Positions 7,018 through 16,612 are shown, counted from the first letter of the stretch. The stretch: DNA of 64,000 bases from Evansella cellulosilytica DSM 2522 (GCF_000177235.2 NC_014829.1:1612001-1676000), one strand, 5' to 3'. Notes: generated by a model from the sequence alone, not told the origin. Translations and numbers: made by a program.

Positions 7018-7932
7018 GTGAATTTGAAGAGACTATTATTGTCAGTAAGTTTCGTTGTGTGCGTATTCCTTTTTTCCTTTTCAATTCTTTTTTCACCAGA
7101 GTCATCCATTCACATGAATGATCATGTTTCTGTATCGATGCATGAAATGAGTCACGGTTCCCGTAAAGTTGATTTAAGCACCCGTGTATTAAATGAAGTG
7201 AAGTTAATGAAGGAGGATAAGGAGTATTTTCATGAGTTTAAAAAAGAAGGTTGGACGTTAATATGGAAGGATGAATTTCAAAATGATCAAATAGATGAAA
7301 CAAAGTGGAATAGCGAGAACTGGGCAGCGGAGAAGAATAATGAACTTCAGTTTTACACACCTGAAAATGTGCATGTAAATAATGGTTCCTTGCAGCTAGT
7401 GTCTAGAAAAGAGCGATTTGGTGGCCGGGATTATACATCAGGGGCGATACATACAATGGACAAGTTCAGCTTTAAATACGGAAAGGCTGAAATAAGAGCG
7501 AGACTTCCAAGTGGTCAAGGAGTTTTTCCAGCGTTTTGGATGATGCCTAATATTGAAGGTGTATGGTTGCCGGAAATTGATATTATGGAAATGCTTGGGC
7601 ATAAGCCAAATGAGATTTGGATGGTTGTCCATTGGTTAAATGAACATGGAGAGTTGAAGAGTAAATCAAATAAGTATATTAGTGAAAATGATTTCTCAAA
7701 TGACTTTCATACATACGCGGTTAAATGGTCAGAAGAGAAGATAACGTGGTTGATTGATGACGTTGAAGTATTTACTACAGATGCATATATCCCAGATAAC
7801 GACATGTATCTATATTTAAATACGGCCATCGGCGGAAATTGGCCAGGAAGTCCTGATGAGACAACGATATTTCCTCAAGTTTTTGAAATAGAGTACGTGA
7901 GAGTATACGAAAAAAATGAGGAGGGAATATAA
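7018..7932 (+). CDS. Secreted family 16 glycoside hydrolase (beta-glucanase/laminarinase-like)
   Basis: A 304-residue protein with an N-terminal hydrophobic signal or anchor segment (~6-24) and a GH16 catalytic domain from about residue 70 to the end. The family signature ExDxxE is visible as EIDIME, with the presumed nucleophile E186, helper D188 and acid/base E191. GH16 enzymes cleave beta-1,3 or beta-1,3-1,4 glucans or related galactans and act outside the cell. GTG 7018 is preferred because GGAGGT lies 7 bases upstream; TTG 7003 would overlap that site. Its stop overlaps the start of the GT2 synthase by one base, so it is translationally coupled to polysaccharide synthesis. It probably trims or releases the polymer. 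The exact substrate cannot be read from the sequence. Confidence 0.85.
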   Translation: MNLKRLLLSVSFVVCVFLFSFSILFSPESSIHMNDHVSVSMHEMSHGSRKVDLSTRVLNEVKLMKEDKEYFHEFKKEGWTLIWKDEFQNDQIDETKWNSENWAAEKNNELQFYTPENVHVNNGSLQLVSRKERFGGRDYTSGAIHTMDKFSFKYGKAEIRARLPSGQGVFPAFWMMPNIEGVWLPEIDIMEMLGHKPNEIWMVVHWLNEHGELKSKSNKYISENDFSNDFHTYAVKWSEEKITWLIDDVEVFTTDAYIPDNDMYLYLNTAIGGNWPGSPDETTIFPQVFEIEYVRVYEKNEEGI

Positions 7933-9305
7933 TGTTTCTTCAAATATCACTCATCTTCGTTTTAATTTTTGTAATTTTCCAAACTTTTTACATGTTTATA
8001 CCTTTACTTACTATTAAAGGACTAAATAAGTATAAAAAAGTAGATAAAGAAAATGGAGTATCCATTTTAATTCCGGCCTATAACGAAGAGAAGGTAATAT
8101 TAAACTGTCTACAAGGAATTGTAAATTTGAATTATAACAACGTAGAAGCTATTTTTATCAATGATGGGTCGACAGATAGAACGCTAGATATATTAACACA
8201 ACATTTACAATTAGTCCCAGTATATAATAGGTTACCAGCAGTAAAGATACCGCACGAAGCTATCATTGATATTTACGCGTCGACGTTATATCCGAAAGTT
8301 CTTGTGATAGATAAAAAAAATGGTGGGAAGGCAGATGCATTAAATGCTGGAATTGAATACGCAAGAAAAGAATATGTCGTCACGTTAGATGCTGACAGTA
8401 TTTTAGACAAAGAGTCTCTTCATGTGATCAATAGTACTTTTTCTGATAATCACATTTTAGCAATAGGCGGTATGGTTCAAATCGGTCAAGGATTTCAAGG
8501 CAATTATTTAAAACCGAGACCAACCTTTATCAATCCTGGAATTATACGATTTCAAATATTACAATATTTTACCGCATTTTATATGCACAAATATACGCAA
8601 TCAAAATTGAAATCTATTACTGTTATCGCTGGTGCCTTCGGAGCGTTTAGAAGAAAAGTACTTTTTGAAGTGGATGGTTTTCGTAAAACCATCGGGGAGG
8701 ACATGGATATCACCCTTAAAATTCAACGTCTAATAAAAACGAAATATAAGAATCACCGTTTAATCTTTGTACCGCAAGCACTTTGTTATACAGAATGCCC
8801 TGAGACCTTCCGTGCATTGTTTAACCAACGTGTGAGATGGCAAAAGGCATTTGTTGACTGTTTCTTTATGTATAGGAAAAATTTTTTTCATAAGCTAGGA
8901 GTAAGACTATCATTATTTTTCCTAGGAGATGGGGTGTTACTTGGTACAATCAATGCCTTTACAGCATTACTTATCCCATTGTTCCTTATTTTTAATAGAG
9001 ATCACTATATGGTTGCACTTGGGTTATTTACAATTACGTTTATTCTTGGGATATTTCAGAGTATAGCCACAATAGAAGTGAGTAAAAGGTTAGGAATAAA
9101 GTATACAAGGATGGATTATTTAAGAATTTCCTTATTTATACCATTAGAAATAGTTACCTATAGATTATTAGGAATACTATTTGTTACTATCGGCACATTT
9201 ATGTTTTTTGTAAATAAGGATAAGTGGGACAAAGCAAACAGAACAGGAACGAATTATCAAATGTACGAAGACGTACCATTGCTTGAAAATCATAAAGCAA
9301 TGTAA
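7932..9305 (+). CDS. Processive family 2 glycosyltransferase, exopolysaccharide synthase
   Basis: A 457-residue membrane glycosyltransferase. One N-terminal helix (~5-28) precedes a cytoplasmic GT2 domain with the nucleotide-sugar and metal motifs ND/DGS, DADS (153-156) and GEDMD (255-259) and the processive motif QRVRW (299-303). Several C-terminal helices (~325-430) would form the export channel. This arrangement matches cellulose, hyaluronan and poly-N-acetylglucosamine synthases (BcsA, HAS, PgaC/IcaA). It sits between a GH16 hydrolase (one-base overlap) and a polysaccharide deacetylase (12-base gap), so the three form one operon. The deacetylase argues for an N-acetylhexosamine polymer, while the GH16 argues for a glucan. 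The product is therefore open. Confidence 0.88.
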   Translation: MFLQISLIFVLIFVIFQTFYMFIPLLTIKGLNKYKKVDKENGVSILIPAYNEEKVILNCLQGIVNLNYNNVEAIFINDGSTDRTLDILTQHLQLVPVYNRLPAVKIPHEAIIDIYASTLYPKVLVIDKKNGGKADALNAGIEYARKEYVVTLDADSILDKESLHVINSTFSDNHILAIGGMVQIGQGFQGNYLKPRPTFINPGIIRFQILQYFTAFYMHKYTQSKLKSITVIAGAFGAFRRKVLFEVDGFRKTIGEDMDITLKIQRLIKTKYKNHRLIFVPQALCYTECPETFRALFNQRVRWQKAFVDCFFMYRKNFFHKLGVRLSLFFLGDGVLLGTINAFTALLIPLFLIFNRDHYMVALGLFTITFILGIFQSIATIEVSKRLGIKYTRMDYLRISLFIPLEIVTYRLLGILFVTIGTFMFFVNKDKWDKANRTGTNYQMYEDVPLLENHKAM

Positions 9306-9317
9306 TGGAGGTGCGGT

Positions 9318-10262
9318 ATGAAAAGGGGTATTTTTAATATAACATTTGCTATTTCATTTTTAGTTATTTTTTCGATTATTATAAGGTTATATTTTGATGA
9401 CTTTGCTCAAGCATTGACAGAAGAGCCGAAATACTTCCCACCTCATAAAGCGCTTCCTATTGATAAATGCCAAGAATGGACAAATATTGTTAGAGACTTT
9501 GGGATAGAAGTAGAGGAGAGTGTAGATAACGTTACAGTACTACTCTATCATCGAGTTATTCCTGAAGAAGAATTAAGAGACAATCATTATGACCATAATG
9601 GGGAGCTATACTCTACCATTCTTGTAAAAGAAGACTTTGAAGAGCAGATGGCATTATTAAAGGATCACGACTATGTGACATTAACAGCAAAAGAACTGCA
9701 GCTATTTTTAAAAGGGGAGTTAGGAATTCCAAAAAATAGTGTAGTCATTACATTTGATGATGGGTTTAAAGACAACTATTACGAGGCTTATCCGGTTTTA
9801 AAGGAGCATGATTTTCATGCAATCAATTTTATTATTACTTCATTTATTAATGTTAGAGATGTTGATCACGATCCGACGTATTCACAATATTTAAGTGTTT
9901 CGGATGTGGAAAAAGGCTGTGATGTATTCGAATACCAAAGTCATACTTATAATTTCCATGAGCGTACATTTAATTTCAAAGCTTTTTTAGAAGTAAAACC
10001 TAATGATGAGATAAAAGAGGATTTATTAAGTAGTATAAATAATTTAAATGATAATAAAAGAGCTTTTGCCTACCCTTACGGAGAGTATAATGACAGAACG
10101 ATCACTATCCTTGAAGAAATTGGCTTTGAGATGGCTTTTACAACAGCCTATACGAATGCAAAAGTAGGAGATAACTTATATGAGATTCCTAGAAAGGAAG
10201 TTTATGCAAATACATCTATAGAAGAATTTAAGGTAATAATGGGACTTGATGAAGAACAATAA
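9318..10262 (+). CDS. Membrane-anchored polysaccharide deacetylase
   Basis: A 314-residue carbohydrate esterase family 4 (NodB homology) protein with an N-terminal membrane anchor (~5-24). The catalytic motifs are visible: TFDDG (145-149, catalytic base D147 and metal-binding D148), the metal-binding pair in SHTYNFH (H209, H214), and FAYPYGEYND near residue 250. The family removes acetyl groups from N-acetylglucosamine polymers, as in PgaB/IcaB, or from cell-wall glycans. A GGAGGTG ribosome binding site lies 12 bases behind the synthase, which indicates joint expression. It probably modifies the nascent polymer outside the membrane. No terminator is obvious directly after it. Confidence 0.88.
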   Translation: MKRGIFNITFAISFLVIFSIIIRLYFDDFAQALTEEPKYFPPHKALPIDKCQEWTNIVRDFGIEVEESVDNVTVLLYHRVIPEEELRDNHYDHNGELYSTILVKEDFEEQMALLKDHDYVTLTAKELQLFLKGELGIPKNSVVITFDDGFKDNYYEAYPVLKEHDFHAINFIITSFINVRDVDHDPTYSQYLSVSDVEKGCDVFEYQSHTYNFHERTFNFKAFLEVKPNDEIKEDLLSSINNLNDNKRAFAYPYGEYNDRTITILEEIGFEMAFTTAYTNAKVGDNLYEIPRKEVYANTSIEEFKVIMGLDEEQ

Positions 10263-10347
10263 TTGCAAATGGTGATATTTTCTTCACAAAAAGGAGAAGA
10301 AAGTTTGATATGATAAAGGTATCCAATTTTTGTGATAGGAGTATGTT

Positions 10348-11076
10348 ATGTATCATTATATAGAGCAATTTAGTCATGCAATTGGCCAACCATTTTTAAA
10401 TCTAGCCACAAGTGTTGAATCGGTTCCAATTTTGTTTGCCTTACTTTTAGGACTAGTGGGTGCCCTCGCCCCTTGTCAGCTATCTGGTAACATGAGCGCG
10501 ATTACTTTATATGGAACAAAATCTATTAATCGTGGTATTTCCTGGATAGATACTTTATTTTTCGTTTTAGGAAAAATAGTTGCTTTTTCTGGTATCGGAT
10601 TGGTGATTTTTTTACTAGGACAAGAAATGCAACAGCAGCTACCGCTTTTGTTCGAACCGATGCGCAAATTGATAGGTCCAGTATTAATTATTATCGGTAT
10701 ATATATGCTTGGTTTATTTCACTTCAGGTGGACCATTACTCTTTGGAAAAGAGATGACAATAAAAAAAGAAAAGGAAAATGGGGGGCGTTTATGCTTGGA
10801 CTATCTTTCTCGCTTGCGTTTTGTCCAACGATGGCAATGTTATTTTTTATGCTACTAATGCCTCTCACAATCTCAACTTCTTATGGAGTAGTTCTTCCTA
10901 GTCTTTTTGCTGTCGGTACTTCTATCCCATTTTTAATTGTTATTTTTATCATCTGGTATTTAGGTCTTAGTGGCCAAGTGATGAGAAAGGGCAGAAAGAT
11001 TGGTCTCATTGTCCAAAGGATTGCAGGAGGCTTTATGATATTTTTAGGTGTACTCGATATAATGACTTTTTGGTAA
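10348..11076 (+). CDS. CcdA/DsbD-type transmembrane protein
   Basis: A 242-residue protein with about six membrane helices. Two cysteines sit at equivalent positions of the two halves, in LGALAPCQLSGN (~44-55) and SLAFCPTMAM (~148-157). This is the pseudo-duplicated layout of CcdA and related thiol-disulfide transporters (cytochrome c biogenesis/UreH-like superfamily). Such proteins carry reducing equivalents across the membrane or, in some branches, metal ions. The ATAGGAG site six bases ahead supports ATG 10348. A second CcdA-type gene lies at 57067-57813, so the two may have separate partners. The substrate or partner here is unknown. It follows the polysaccharide operon by 85 bases but looks functionally separate. 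Confidence 0.75.
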   Translation: MYHYIEQFSHAIGQPFLNLATSVESVPILFALLLGLVGALAPCQLSGNMSAITLYGTKSINRGISWIDTLFFVLGKIVAFSGIGLVIFLLGQEMQQQLPLLFEPMRKLIGPVLIIIGIYMLGLFHFRWTITLWKRDDNKKRKGKWGAFMLGLSFSLAFCPTMAMLFFMLLMPLTISTSYGVVLPSLFAVGTSIPFLIVIFIIWYLGLSGQVMRKGRKIGLIVQRIAGGFMIFLGVLDIMTFW

Positions 11077-11106
11077 ACAGAAACATTTAATTGAAAATGA
11101 TTAAGT

Positions 11107-11157
11107 AATTCGTCCCAAGCAGTAGTGATGCTATACTACGTGGGGCGAATTTTTATA
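11107..11157 (+). terminator. Terminator after the CcdA-like gene
   Basis: AATTCGTCCCA and TGGGGCGAATT form an 11-bp stem with one wobble pair and a partly paired 21-base loop, followed by TTTTTA. It separates this gene from the convergent niaR. Confidence 0.75.
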
Positions 11158-11179
11158 CATTAGCTTTTACCGAAAAGAT

Positions 11180-11722
11180 TCATGTGTGATCCTTTAATAA
11201 AAATCCGGCTTTATCTAGTGCTAATATGCCATCATCTAAATCTTCTTCAGATTTTGCTTCTAAAGTGTGTAAGTGGATGCCGTCAGTTAACTCTGATAAA
11301 TAGGAGGCTTTAGTTGTTATAATATTTTCAATGAATAGCTTTACCTCTTTTCGATTACTGACCATAACAGATGCAGTAATATCACCGTATATGGGGTGTT
11401 CCACCTTTACGTCCCTGACGGTTATCCCATGGTCGACTAATAAAAATAACTCTTCTTCTGTTCTTTCAGGAGGATGATAGCAAGCAACGATTCTTGTTAG
11501 AGGTTCTTGTTTACTCGGTTTTTCAGATAATATATACCCATGATTCGTTGCTATAATAGGTATGTTTTTTGCTTTCAATAAAGAGATATCTTGAACGATC
11601 ACTTGACGACTCACATTCAGTTCTTCTGCTAAAGCTCCCCCAGTTTGCGGGGCTTCACGCTCCTTGAGCATTGATAATATTTTATTTCTTCGTTCCTCAC
11701 CGTACCATTTTCTTTTAGTCAC
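11180..11722 (-). CDS. niaR: Transcription repressor of NAD biosynthesis, NiaR
   Basis: A 180-residue protein with an N-terminal winged helix-turn-helix (~10-60, GALAEELNVSRQVIVQDISLL) and a C-terminal 3H domain whose conserved histidines bind metal and nicotinate. In B. subtilis NiaR (YrxA) represses the nad genes when nicotinate is available. Here it is the second gene of a minus-strand unit with nadS, overlapping it by 8 bases, and divergent from nadB-nadC-nadA, exactly the gene neighbourhood expected. A GTGTC-AA-GACAC palindrome between the two units is the likely operator. Confidence 0.92.
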   Translation of the reverse strand: MTKRKWYGEERRNKILSMLKEREAPQTGGALAEELNVSRQVIVQDISLLKAKNIPIIATNHGYILSEKPSKQEPLTRIVACYHPPERTEEELFLLVDHGITVRDVKVEHPIYGDITASVMVSNRKEVKLFIENIITTKASYLSELTDGIHLHTLEAKSEEDLDDGILALDKAGFLLKDHT

Positions 11723-12860
11723 GTGACATACCCTCCTTCTTTTCTATACAGTTTTTTATGATCTTTGCAGTTTCCATAACATCGTCTCGTGTATTGTGAA
11801 TACCGAAAGAAATTCTGAAAAAGCGCTTTGCTTCTTGATACGTTTTTTGTAATCCTTTCATCGCAACAGAAGGCTCCTGTTTACCAGCTTGGCAGGCACT
11901 GCCGGTAGATATACAAATACCAAATCGATCTAAAGTTAAAAGCATGTATTGACCTTCAATGCCTGTAATCCCCATTCCGACAATATGTGGAAGTTGCGAA
12001 TCAACAGCGCCTTCAATCGTAATTAATTGTTCGTACTCCTTTAGCTCTTGTAGGAACAGGTCTCGCAATCGCTCTATTTGAAAATAAGACGTGCGCGATT
12101 GCTGTACTGCTTCTATAGCAGCAGTAGTAAAAGCAGCAATTCCAGGTGTGTTGACTGTACCTGGGCGAAAGCCAAATTCATGTGAGGTCAGTGGGTGTAC
12201 GGAAGACCATTTCGTTTTTTCAGAAAGGTAAACCGCACCAACACCTTTAGGGCCATAAACTTTATGACTAGAAACAGAGATGGCATCAATAGGAATTTCG
12301 TCAACATGTATCGGTATTTTAGTAAAAGATTGTACACAATCACTATGAAAAAGGATGCCATGCTCTCGTAATAATTTTCCTATTTTTGCAAGATCCTGAA
12401 TTGTCCCAATTTCCGAGTTAACATGTTGTATTGATGCTAAAATTGTATCAGATCTTATACTGCTTTTTAAATGTTCAAATGAGACTACACCGTTATGATC
12501 TACTTCTAAATAGGTGACTTCAACCCCGTCTTTTTCAAGGCGGTGGAAGAATGAATGAACTGAAGGATGTTCAATTATTGAGGTGATGACATGATTTCCA
12601 TGATGCTTATTCGCCTCATAGAGTGATTGTAAAGCTAAAATGTTTGATTCTGATCCTCCACTAGTAAAATAAACTTCATTTGCTTGACTATGGAATATTG
12701 AAGCGATTTCTTTTCTACATTGCTCTAATAGCTGCTTTGCTTTTTCTCCCTGCTCGTGCAAACTGCTCGTATTTGCAAAATATTCATGCGTAGTTTTTAT
12801 ATATACATCTAATGCAGCTTGTGTCATTTTTGTTGTAGCTGCGTTATCTAAATATATCAT
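11715..12860 (-). CDS. nadS: Cysteine desulfurase NadS (NifS-like), sulfur donor for NadA
   Basis: A 381-residue pyridoxal-phosphate enzyme of the NifS/IscS class. The cofactor lysine is in SSHKVYGPKG (~200-209) and the active-site cysteine in STGSACQAGK (~320-329). It removes sulfur from cysteine. In Bacillus the paralogue encoded beside nadB supplies sulfur for the NadA [4Fe-4S] cluster, and the same linkage is seen here. Start ATG 12860 has GAGGGG upstream. The gene is divergent from nadB and overlaps niaR downstream, so it is probably repressed with the other nad genes. Confidence 0.92.
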   Translation of the reverse strand: MIYLDNAATTKMTQAALDVYIKTTHEYFANTSSLHEQGEKAKQLLEQCRKEIASIFHSQANEVYFTSGGSESNILALQSLYEANKHHGNHVITSIIEHPSVHSFFHRLEKDGVEVTYLEVDHNGVVSFEHLKSSIRSDTILASIQHVNSEIGTIQDLAKIGKLLREHGILFHSDCVQSFTKIPIHVDEIPIDAISVSSHKVYGPKGVGAVYLSEKTKWSSVHPLTSHEFGFRPGTVNTPGIAAFTTAAIEAVQQSRTSYFQIERLRDLFLQELKEYEQLITIEGAVDSQLPHIVGMGITGIEGQYMLLTLDRFGICISTGSACQAGKQEPSVAMKGLQKTYQEAKRFFRISFGIHNTRDDVMETAKIIKNCIEKKEGMSRD

Positions 12861-12943
12861 CGTTTACCCCTCATTTTCCTTTATATTAGAATGTCTAACA
12901 AACTATTAAATAACCAACTACTACAAAACTTTTATAAAATCTC

Positions 12944-12971
12944 TTGTCATTAGTTTAAATTTATGTAAATA
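12944..12971 (+). promoter_or_regulatory. Candidate promoter of nadBCA
   Basis: TTGTCA (12944-12949) is followed after 16 bases by TAAATA (12966-12971). The candidate NiaR operator begins only four bases downstream, a position that would block transcription. On the minus strand a perfect TTGACA (12981-12976) inside the operator could be the -35 box of nadS. Confidence 0.4.
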
Positions 12972-12974
12972 TAG

Positions 12975-12986
12975 GTGTCAAGACAC
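12975..12986. promoter_or_regulatory. Candidate NiaR operator between nadS and nadB
   Basis: GTGTCAAGACAC is a perfect inverted repeat in the 149-base divergent intergenic region. Its half-site resembles the GTGTC-type half-sites described for NiaR in Firmicutes. It is placed to control both operons at once. Confidence 0.65.
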
Positions 12987-13009
12987 ATGTAAAAAAGGGT
13001 GTTAAAATT

Positions 13010-14608
13010 ATGCGAAATCGAGAAGTTATTATTGTAGGAGCAGGAATAGCTGCGATGATTACTGCTCTAAATATTTCTTCGCACATGAATGTAAAACTTT
13101 TCACAAAGTTAAATAAAGGTAACTCTTGGCGTGCGCAAGGTGGTATGGCAGTGGTTATTGATGAAAACGATGATCCACAATACCATTTTCAGGATACGTT
13201 AGAAGCGGGTTGTTTTCATAATGACATGGATATGGTAAGTATTCTCGTTAACGAAGGTGTTAGCTGTGTAAATAAATGGTTAAACAAAGGAATGGATTTT
13301 GATCGGGATAAAAATGGCGAACTATGCTTAGGGATGGAAGGCGCACATACTTATAGGAGAATACTCCATGCCGGAGGCGATCAAACTGGCGCAAGATGGA
13401 TGGATTATTTGACTCAAAAAGTAGTTTCGCAAAGTAAAATTGAAGTGTTAGAAGATGAACAGGTCATAGATTTGATTATCAAAAATGAGATGTGCGTGGG
13501 CGTTGTTGTGCAATCGAAAAACGGGACAATGTATGAACAACGTGCAGATGCGACTGTACTTGCAACTGGTGGATGTGGTGGTATTTTTGATGCTACATCT
13601 AATGACAAATCGATTATTGGTGATGGGATTGTAATGGCATATCGAGCGGGAGCACAACTGTCTGATTTAGAATTTATCCAATTTCATCCAACTTTAATTA
13701 AATATAACGGCATTGTAGGCCTTGCTTCTGAAGCTATTCGTGGTGAGGGTGCTGAACTTATTGATCAGGACGGTAGAAAAATTATGAAAGGTGTTCATCC
13801 AAAAAAAGATTTAGCACCGAGAGACGTTGTTGCTAGAGTCATCGAAAGAGAAGTAAATCGTGGAAGTTCTATATTTTTAGATATTTCTATGATTCCCCAT
13901 TTTAAAGAGAGGTTCCCAGCTATATATCGGATGTGTGAAGAAGCAGGATTACCTCTAGAGGAAAAGAGAATTCCTGTTACAATAGGTGCACATTTTTTAA
14001 TGGGTGGTGTAAAAACTGACGCAAATGGATGTACGACGCTACCTCACCTTTACGCGGTTGGAGAAGTAGCAAGAACGGGAGTACATGGAGCGAATAGACT
14101 TGCAAGTAATTCATTACTAGAAGGGCTTGTCTTCGCAGAAAGAACAGCGGAAGCCATTGTCAAGACAGTTAGCAGTACATCTATTACCGTAAAAGAGAAA
14201 AAGGAGTTGCGCATAAAGCGAACGAGAGAGGAAGCTCGTTTTGTGATACCTTCTGCAAAAGAGATACAAAGAAAAGCGTCACTATCGTTAGGTGTTAGAA
14301 GAGACGCAAATACATTGAAGGAATTGATTCAATGGTGTGAATCATTAGGTGTAAAGCGAATGGCATTATCGACAAGGCTGCAAATGTCGAGAGAGGAAAT
14401 TGACAGGTGTACAATGCTAACGATGACATGGCTCATTGCCTCAGCTGCACTTACAAGAACGGAGAGTCGTGGTGGCCACTTTCGAATGGACTTTCCATTA
14501 CCTCAAAATGAGAAGTGGCAAGGTGTAGAAATTATTGTTGAGAAAGATAAAAATATTTACACAAAACGTAGCGGAGGGAAGGTACATCATGAACAAATTC
14601 TTGCTTAG
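13010..14608 (+). CDS. nadB: L-aspartate oxidase
   Basis: A 532-residue flavoprotein that oxidises L-aspartate to iminoaspartate, the first step of quinolinate synthesis. An N-terminal FAD fold (GAGIAA at ~9-14) is followed by the succinate-dehydrogenase/fumarate-reductase-like catalytic domain with QFHPT, SEAIRGEGA and APRDVV motifs and a C-terminal FAD segment (GVHGANRLASNSLLEG). Length and order match the family. ATG 13010 has AAGGGTG upstream. The stop overlaps the nadC start by 20 bases. Confidence 0.95.
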   Translation: MRNREVIIVGAGIAAMITALNISSHMNVKLFTKLNKGNSWRAQGGMAVVIDENDDPQYHFQDTLEAGCFHNDMDMVSILVNEGVSCVNKWLNKGMDFDRDKNGELCLGMEGAHTYRRILHAGGDQTGARWMDYLTQKVVSQSKIEVLEDEQVIDLIIKNEMCVGVVVQSKNGTMYEQRADATVLATGGCGGIFDATSNDKSIIGDGIVMAYRAGAQLSDLEFIQFHPTLIKYNGIVGLASEAIRGEGAELIDQDGRKIMKGVHPKKDLAPRDVVARVIEREVNRGSSIFLDISMIPHFKERFPAIYRMCEEAGLPLEEKRIPVTIGAHFLMGGVKTDANGCTTLPHLYAVGEVARTGVHGANRLASNSLLEGLVFAERTAEAIVKTVSSTSITVKEKKELRIKRTREEARFVIPSAKEIQRKASLSLGVRRDANTLKELIQWCESLGVKRMALSTRLQMSREEIDRCTMLTMTWLIASAALTRTESRGGHFRMDFPLPQNEKWQGVEIIVEKDKNIYTKRSGGKVHHEQILA

Positions 14609-15446
14609 AGAACAGCTCACTCGTTTTTTTCAAGAAGATATCGGATTCGGGGACCGTACGAGTCAGTCAATTTTTAGCGATGAAACTAGTGAGGCTATAT
14701 ATATTGCAAAAGAAGCAGGTGTATTTGCTGGGGAAACGGTATTAAAGGAAGGATATGCCCTTCTTCAAGAGGATATTGAGTTAAAGTTAATGAAAAAAGA
14801 TGGAGAGAAAGTCGAGGTAGGCGATGTGATAGCAACGGTTACCGGCCCGACTGTAGAGCTCTTAAGTACGGAAAGGGTGTTACTTAATTTAGTACAGCGT
14901 ATGAGTGGGATTGCTACTTTAACAAATAAGGCACAGGATCAATTAAAGGGCTCTAAAACAAATGTGTGTGATACAAGGAAAACAACCCCAGGATTACGTA
15001 TGCTTGAAAAACATGCTGTAGTATGTGGCGGAGGTGCTAATCATCGCCTAAGATTAGATGATGCAATCATGATTAAAGATAATCATATTGCTCAAAGTGG
15101 TTCTATTACTGAGGCCGTAAGAAGGGTTAAAGAAAAAATAGGACATATGGTGAAAATCGAGGTAGAAACAGAATCGATCGAAGAAGTGATAGAAGCAGTA
15201 GCGGCAGGTGCTGATGTCATTATGCTCGATAATTGTTCTGTAGAAGAGGCAACGGAGAGGGTAAAAGATATACCGGATCATATTATCACAGAAGTTTCTG
15301 GTGGTATTACGTTAGAAACGATTGCTGACTACAAACACAGTGGTGTTGATTATATATCTTTAGGTGCATTGACCCATTCAGTTAAGGCGCTAGATATTAG
15401 CTTAAACATTAAAGTGAACGGGGGAACAAAATATGATAGCAAATAG
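14589..15446 (+). CDS. nadC: Nicotinate-nucleotide pyrophosphorylase (quinolinate phosphoribosyltransferase)
   Basis: A 285-residue enzyme that converts quinolinate and PRPP to nicotinate mononucleotide. Family motifs are visible: TRKTTPGLR (~132), [16 protein letters not shown] (~155-170) and VEVET (~188). The start is set at 14589, after a GGAGGG, inside the end of nadB. A longer frame from 14535 lacks its own ribosome binding site. The end overlaps nadA by 14 bases, indicating tight translational coupling across nadB-nadC-nadA. Confidence 0.95.
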   Translation: MNKFLLREQLTRFFQEDIGFGDRTSQSIFSDETSEAIYIAKEAGVFAGETVLKEGYALLQEDIELKLMKKDGEKVEVGDVIATVTGPTVELLSTERVLLNLVQRMSGIATLTNKAQDQLKGSKTNVCDTRKTTPGLRMLEKHAVVCGGGANHRLRLDDAIMIKDNHIAQSGSITEAVRRVKEKIGHMVKIEVETESIEEVIEAVAAGADVIMLDNCSVEEATERVKDIPDHIITEVSGGITLETIADYKHSGVDYISLGALTHSVKALDISLNIKVNGGTKYDSK

Positions 15447-16536
15447 TTTGTTTGAGGCGGTACAAAAAACTATTCCTGAACAATATAAAGAAAGAACAAC
15501 GGAAGAATTGCAGAAAAGAGCGGAAGAAATAAAAGCAAAGCTCGGCAATAAATTATTTGTTCCAGGTCATCATTATCAAAAGGATGAAGTGATACAGTTT
15601 GCTGATGCGACAGGGGATTCGCTGCAGCTTGCCCAAGTATCTGCACAAAATAAGGACGCGGAATACGTAGTATTTTGTGGTGTGCATTTCATGGCTGAAA
15701 CAGCTGACATTTTAACAAGTGATCAACAAACAGTCGTATTGCCTGACATGCGTGCGGGCTGTTCGATGGCAGATATGGCTAATATGAAACAAACTGAACG
15801 AGCATGGGAAAAGCTCGTTGAACACTTTGGTGAAACGATCGTACCGTTAACGTACGTCAACTCAACAGCAGAGATTAAAGCATTTGTTGGAAAGCATGGT
15901 GGTGCAACCGTCACATCCTCTAATGCAAAAAAAATGTTGAAATGGGCATTTGAACAAAAGAAACGCATATTGTTCTTACCAGATCAACACTTAGGAAGAA
16001 ATACCGCATTTGATCTAGGGATCTCCTTATCTGACATGGTCGTATGGAATCCTCACACAGACAGTTTTGAAGGAGATAGTCATGATGGTGTTAAGATGAT
16101 TCTTTGGAAAGGGCACTGCTCCGTACATGAAAACTTTAGAATGGAGCACGTGCAGCAATTAAGAGAAAATGAGCCTGATCGAAAAATTCTCGTTCATCCA
16201 GAATGTACACATGAGGTTGTTCGTGCAAGTGATTTGGATGGTTCTACAAAATATATTATTGAAACAATTGAAAATGCTCCGTCAGGAAGTAAATGGGCAA
16301 TTGGTACAGAAATGAATTTAGTGAATAGACTCATTCAAAATCATCAAGATAAAGATATTGTATCACTGAATCCGGAAATGTGTCCGTGTTTGACCATGAA
16401 CCGAATTGATCTCCCACACTTTGTTTGGGCACTAGAACAAATTGAAAAAGGAGAACCAATAAACAAAATTACTGTACAATCACATATTGCCAAAGACGCT
16501 AAACTTGCTATCGAGCGAATGTTTGACAATGTGTAA
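15433..16536 (+). CDS. nadA: Quinolinate synthase A, [4Fe-4S] enzyme
   Basis: A 367-residue enzyme that condenses iminoaspartate with dihydroxyacetone phosphate to quinolinate. It belongs to the longer Bacillus-type NadA. Cysteines at 110 (MRAGC), 229 (KGHC) and 317/319 (EMCPC) match the positions of the three cluster ligands known in B. subtilis NadA. The cluster depends on sulfur, which the divergent nadS probably provides. GGGGG lies 7-8 bases ahead of ATG 15433. Confidence 0.95.
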   Translation: MIANSLFEAVQKTIPEQYKERTTEELQKRAEEIKAKLGNKLFVPGHHYQKDEVIQFADATGDSLQLAQVSAQNKDAEYVVFCGVHFMAETADILTSDQQTVVLPDMRAGCSMADMANMKQTERAWEKLVEHFGETIVPLTYVNSTAEIKAFVGKHGGATVTSSNAKKMLKWAFEQKKRILFLPDQHLGRNTAFDLGISLSDMVVWNPHTDSFEGDSHDGVKMILWKGHCSVHENFRMEHVQQLRENEPDRKILVHPECTHEVVRASDLDGSTKYIIETIENAPSGSKWAIGTEMNLVNRLIQNHQDKDIVSLNPEMCPCLTMNRIDLPHFVWALEQIEKGEPINKITVQSHIAKDAKLAIERMFDNV

Positions 16537-16552
16537 TAATAGAAATAAATAT

Positions 16553-16612
16553 TTTTAAAAATAAATGAGCTGCCGTTGGTCATAGTAGACCACGGTGGCT
16601 CATTATTTATTT
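16553..16612. terminator. Terminator after nadA
   Basis: A long stem pairs AAATAAATGAGC-x-GCCGTTGGTC with GACCACGGTGGCTCATTATTTATTT around a short loop. Both flanks are A/T-rich, so it may act in both directions. Confidence 0.8.
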
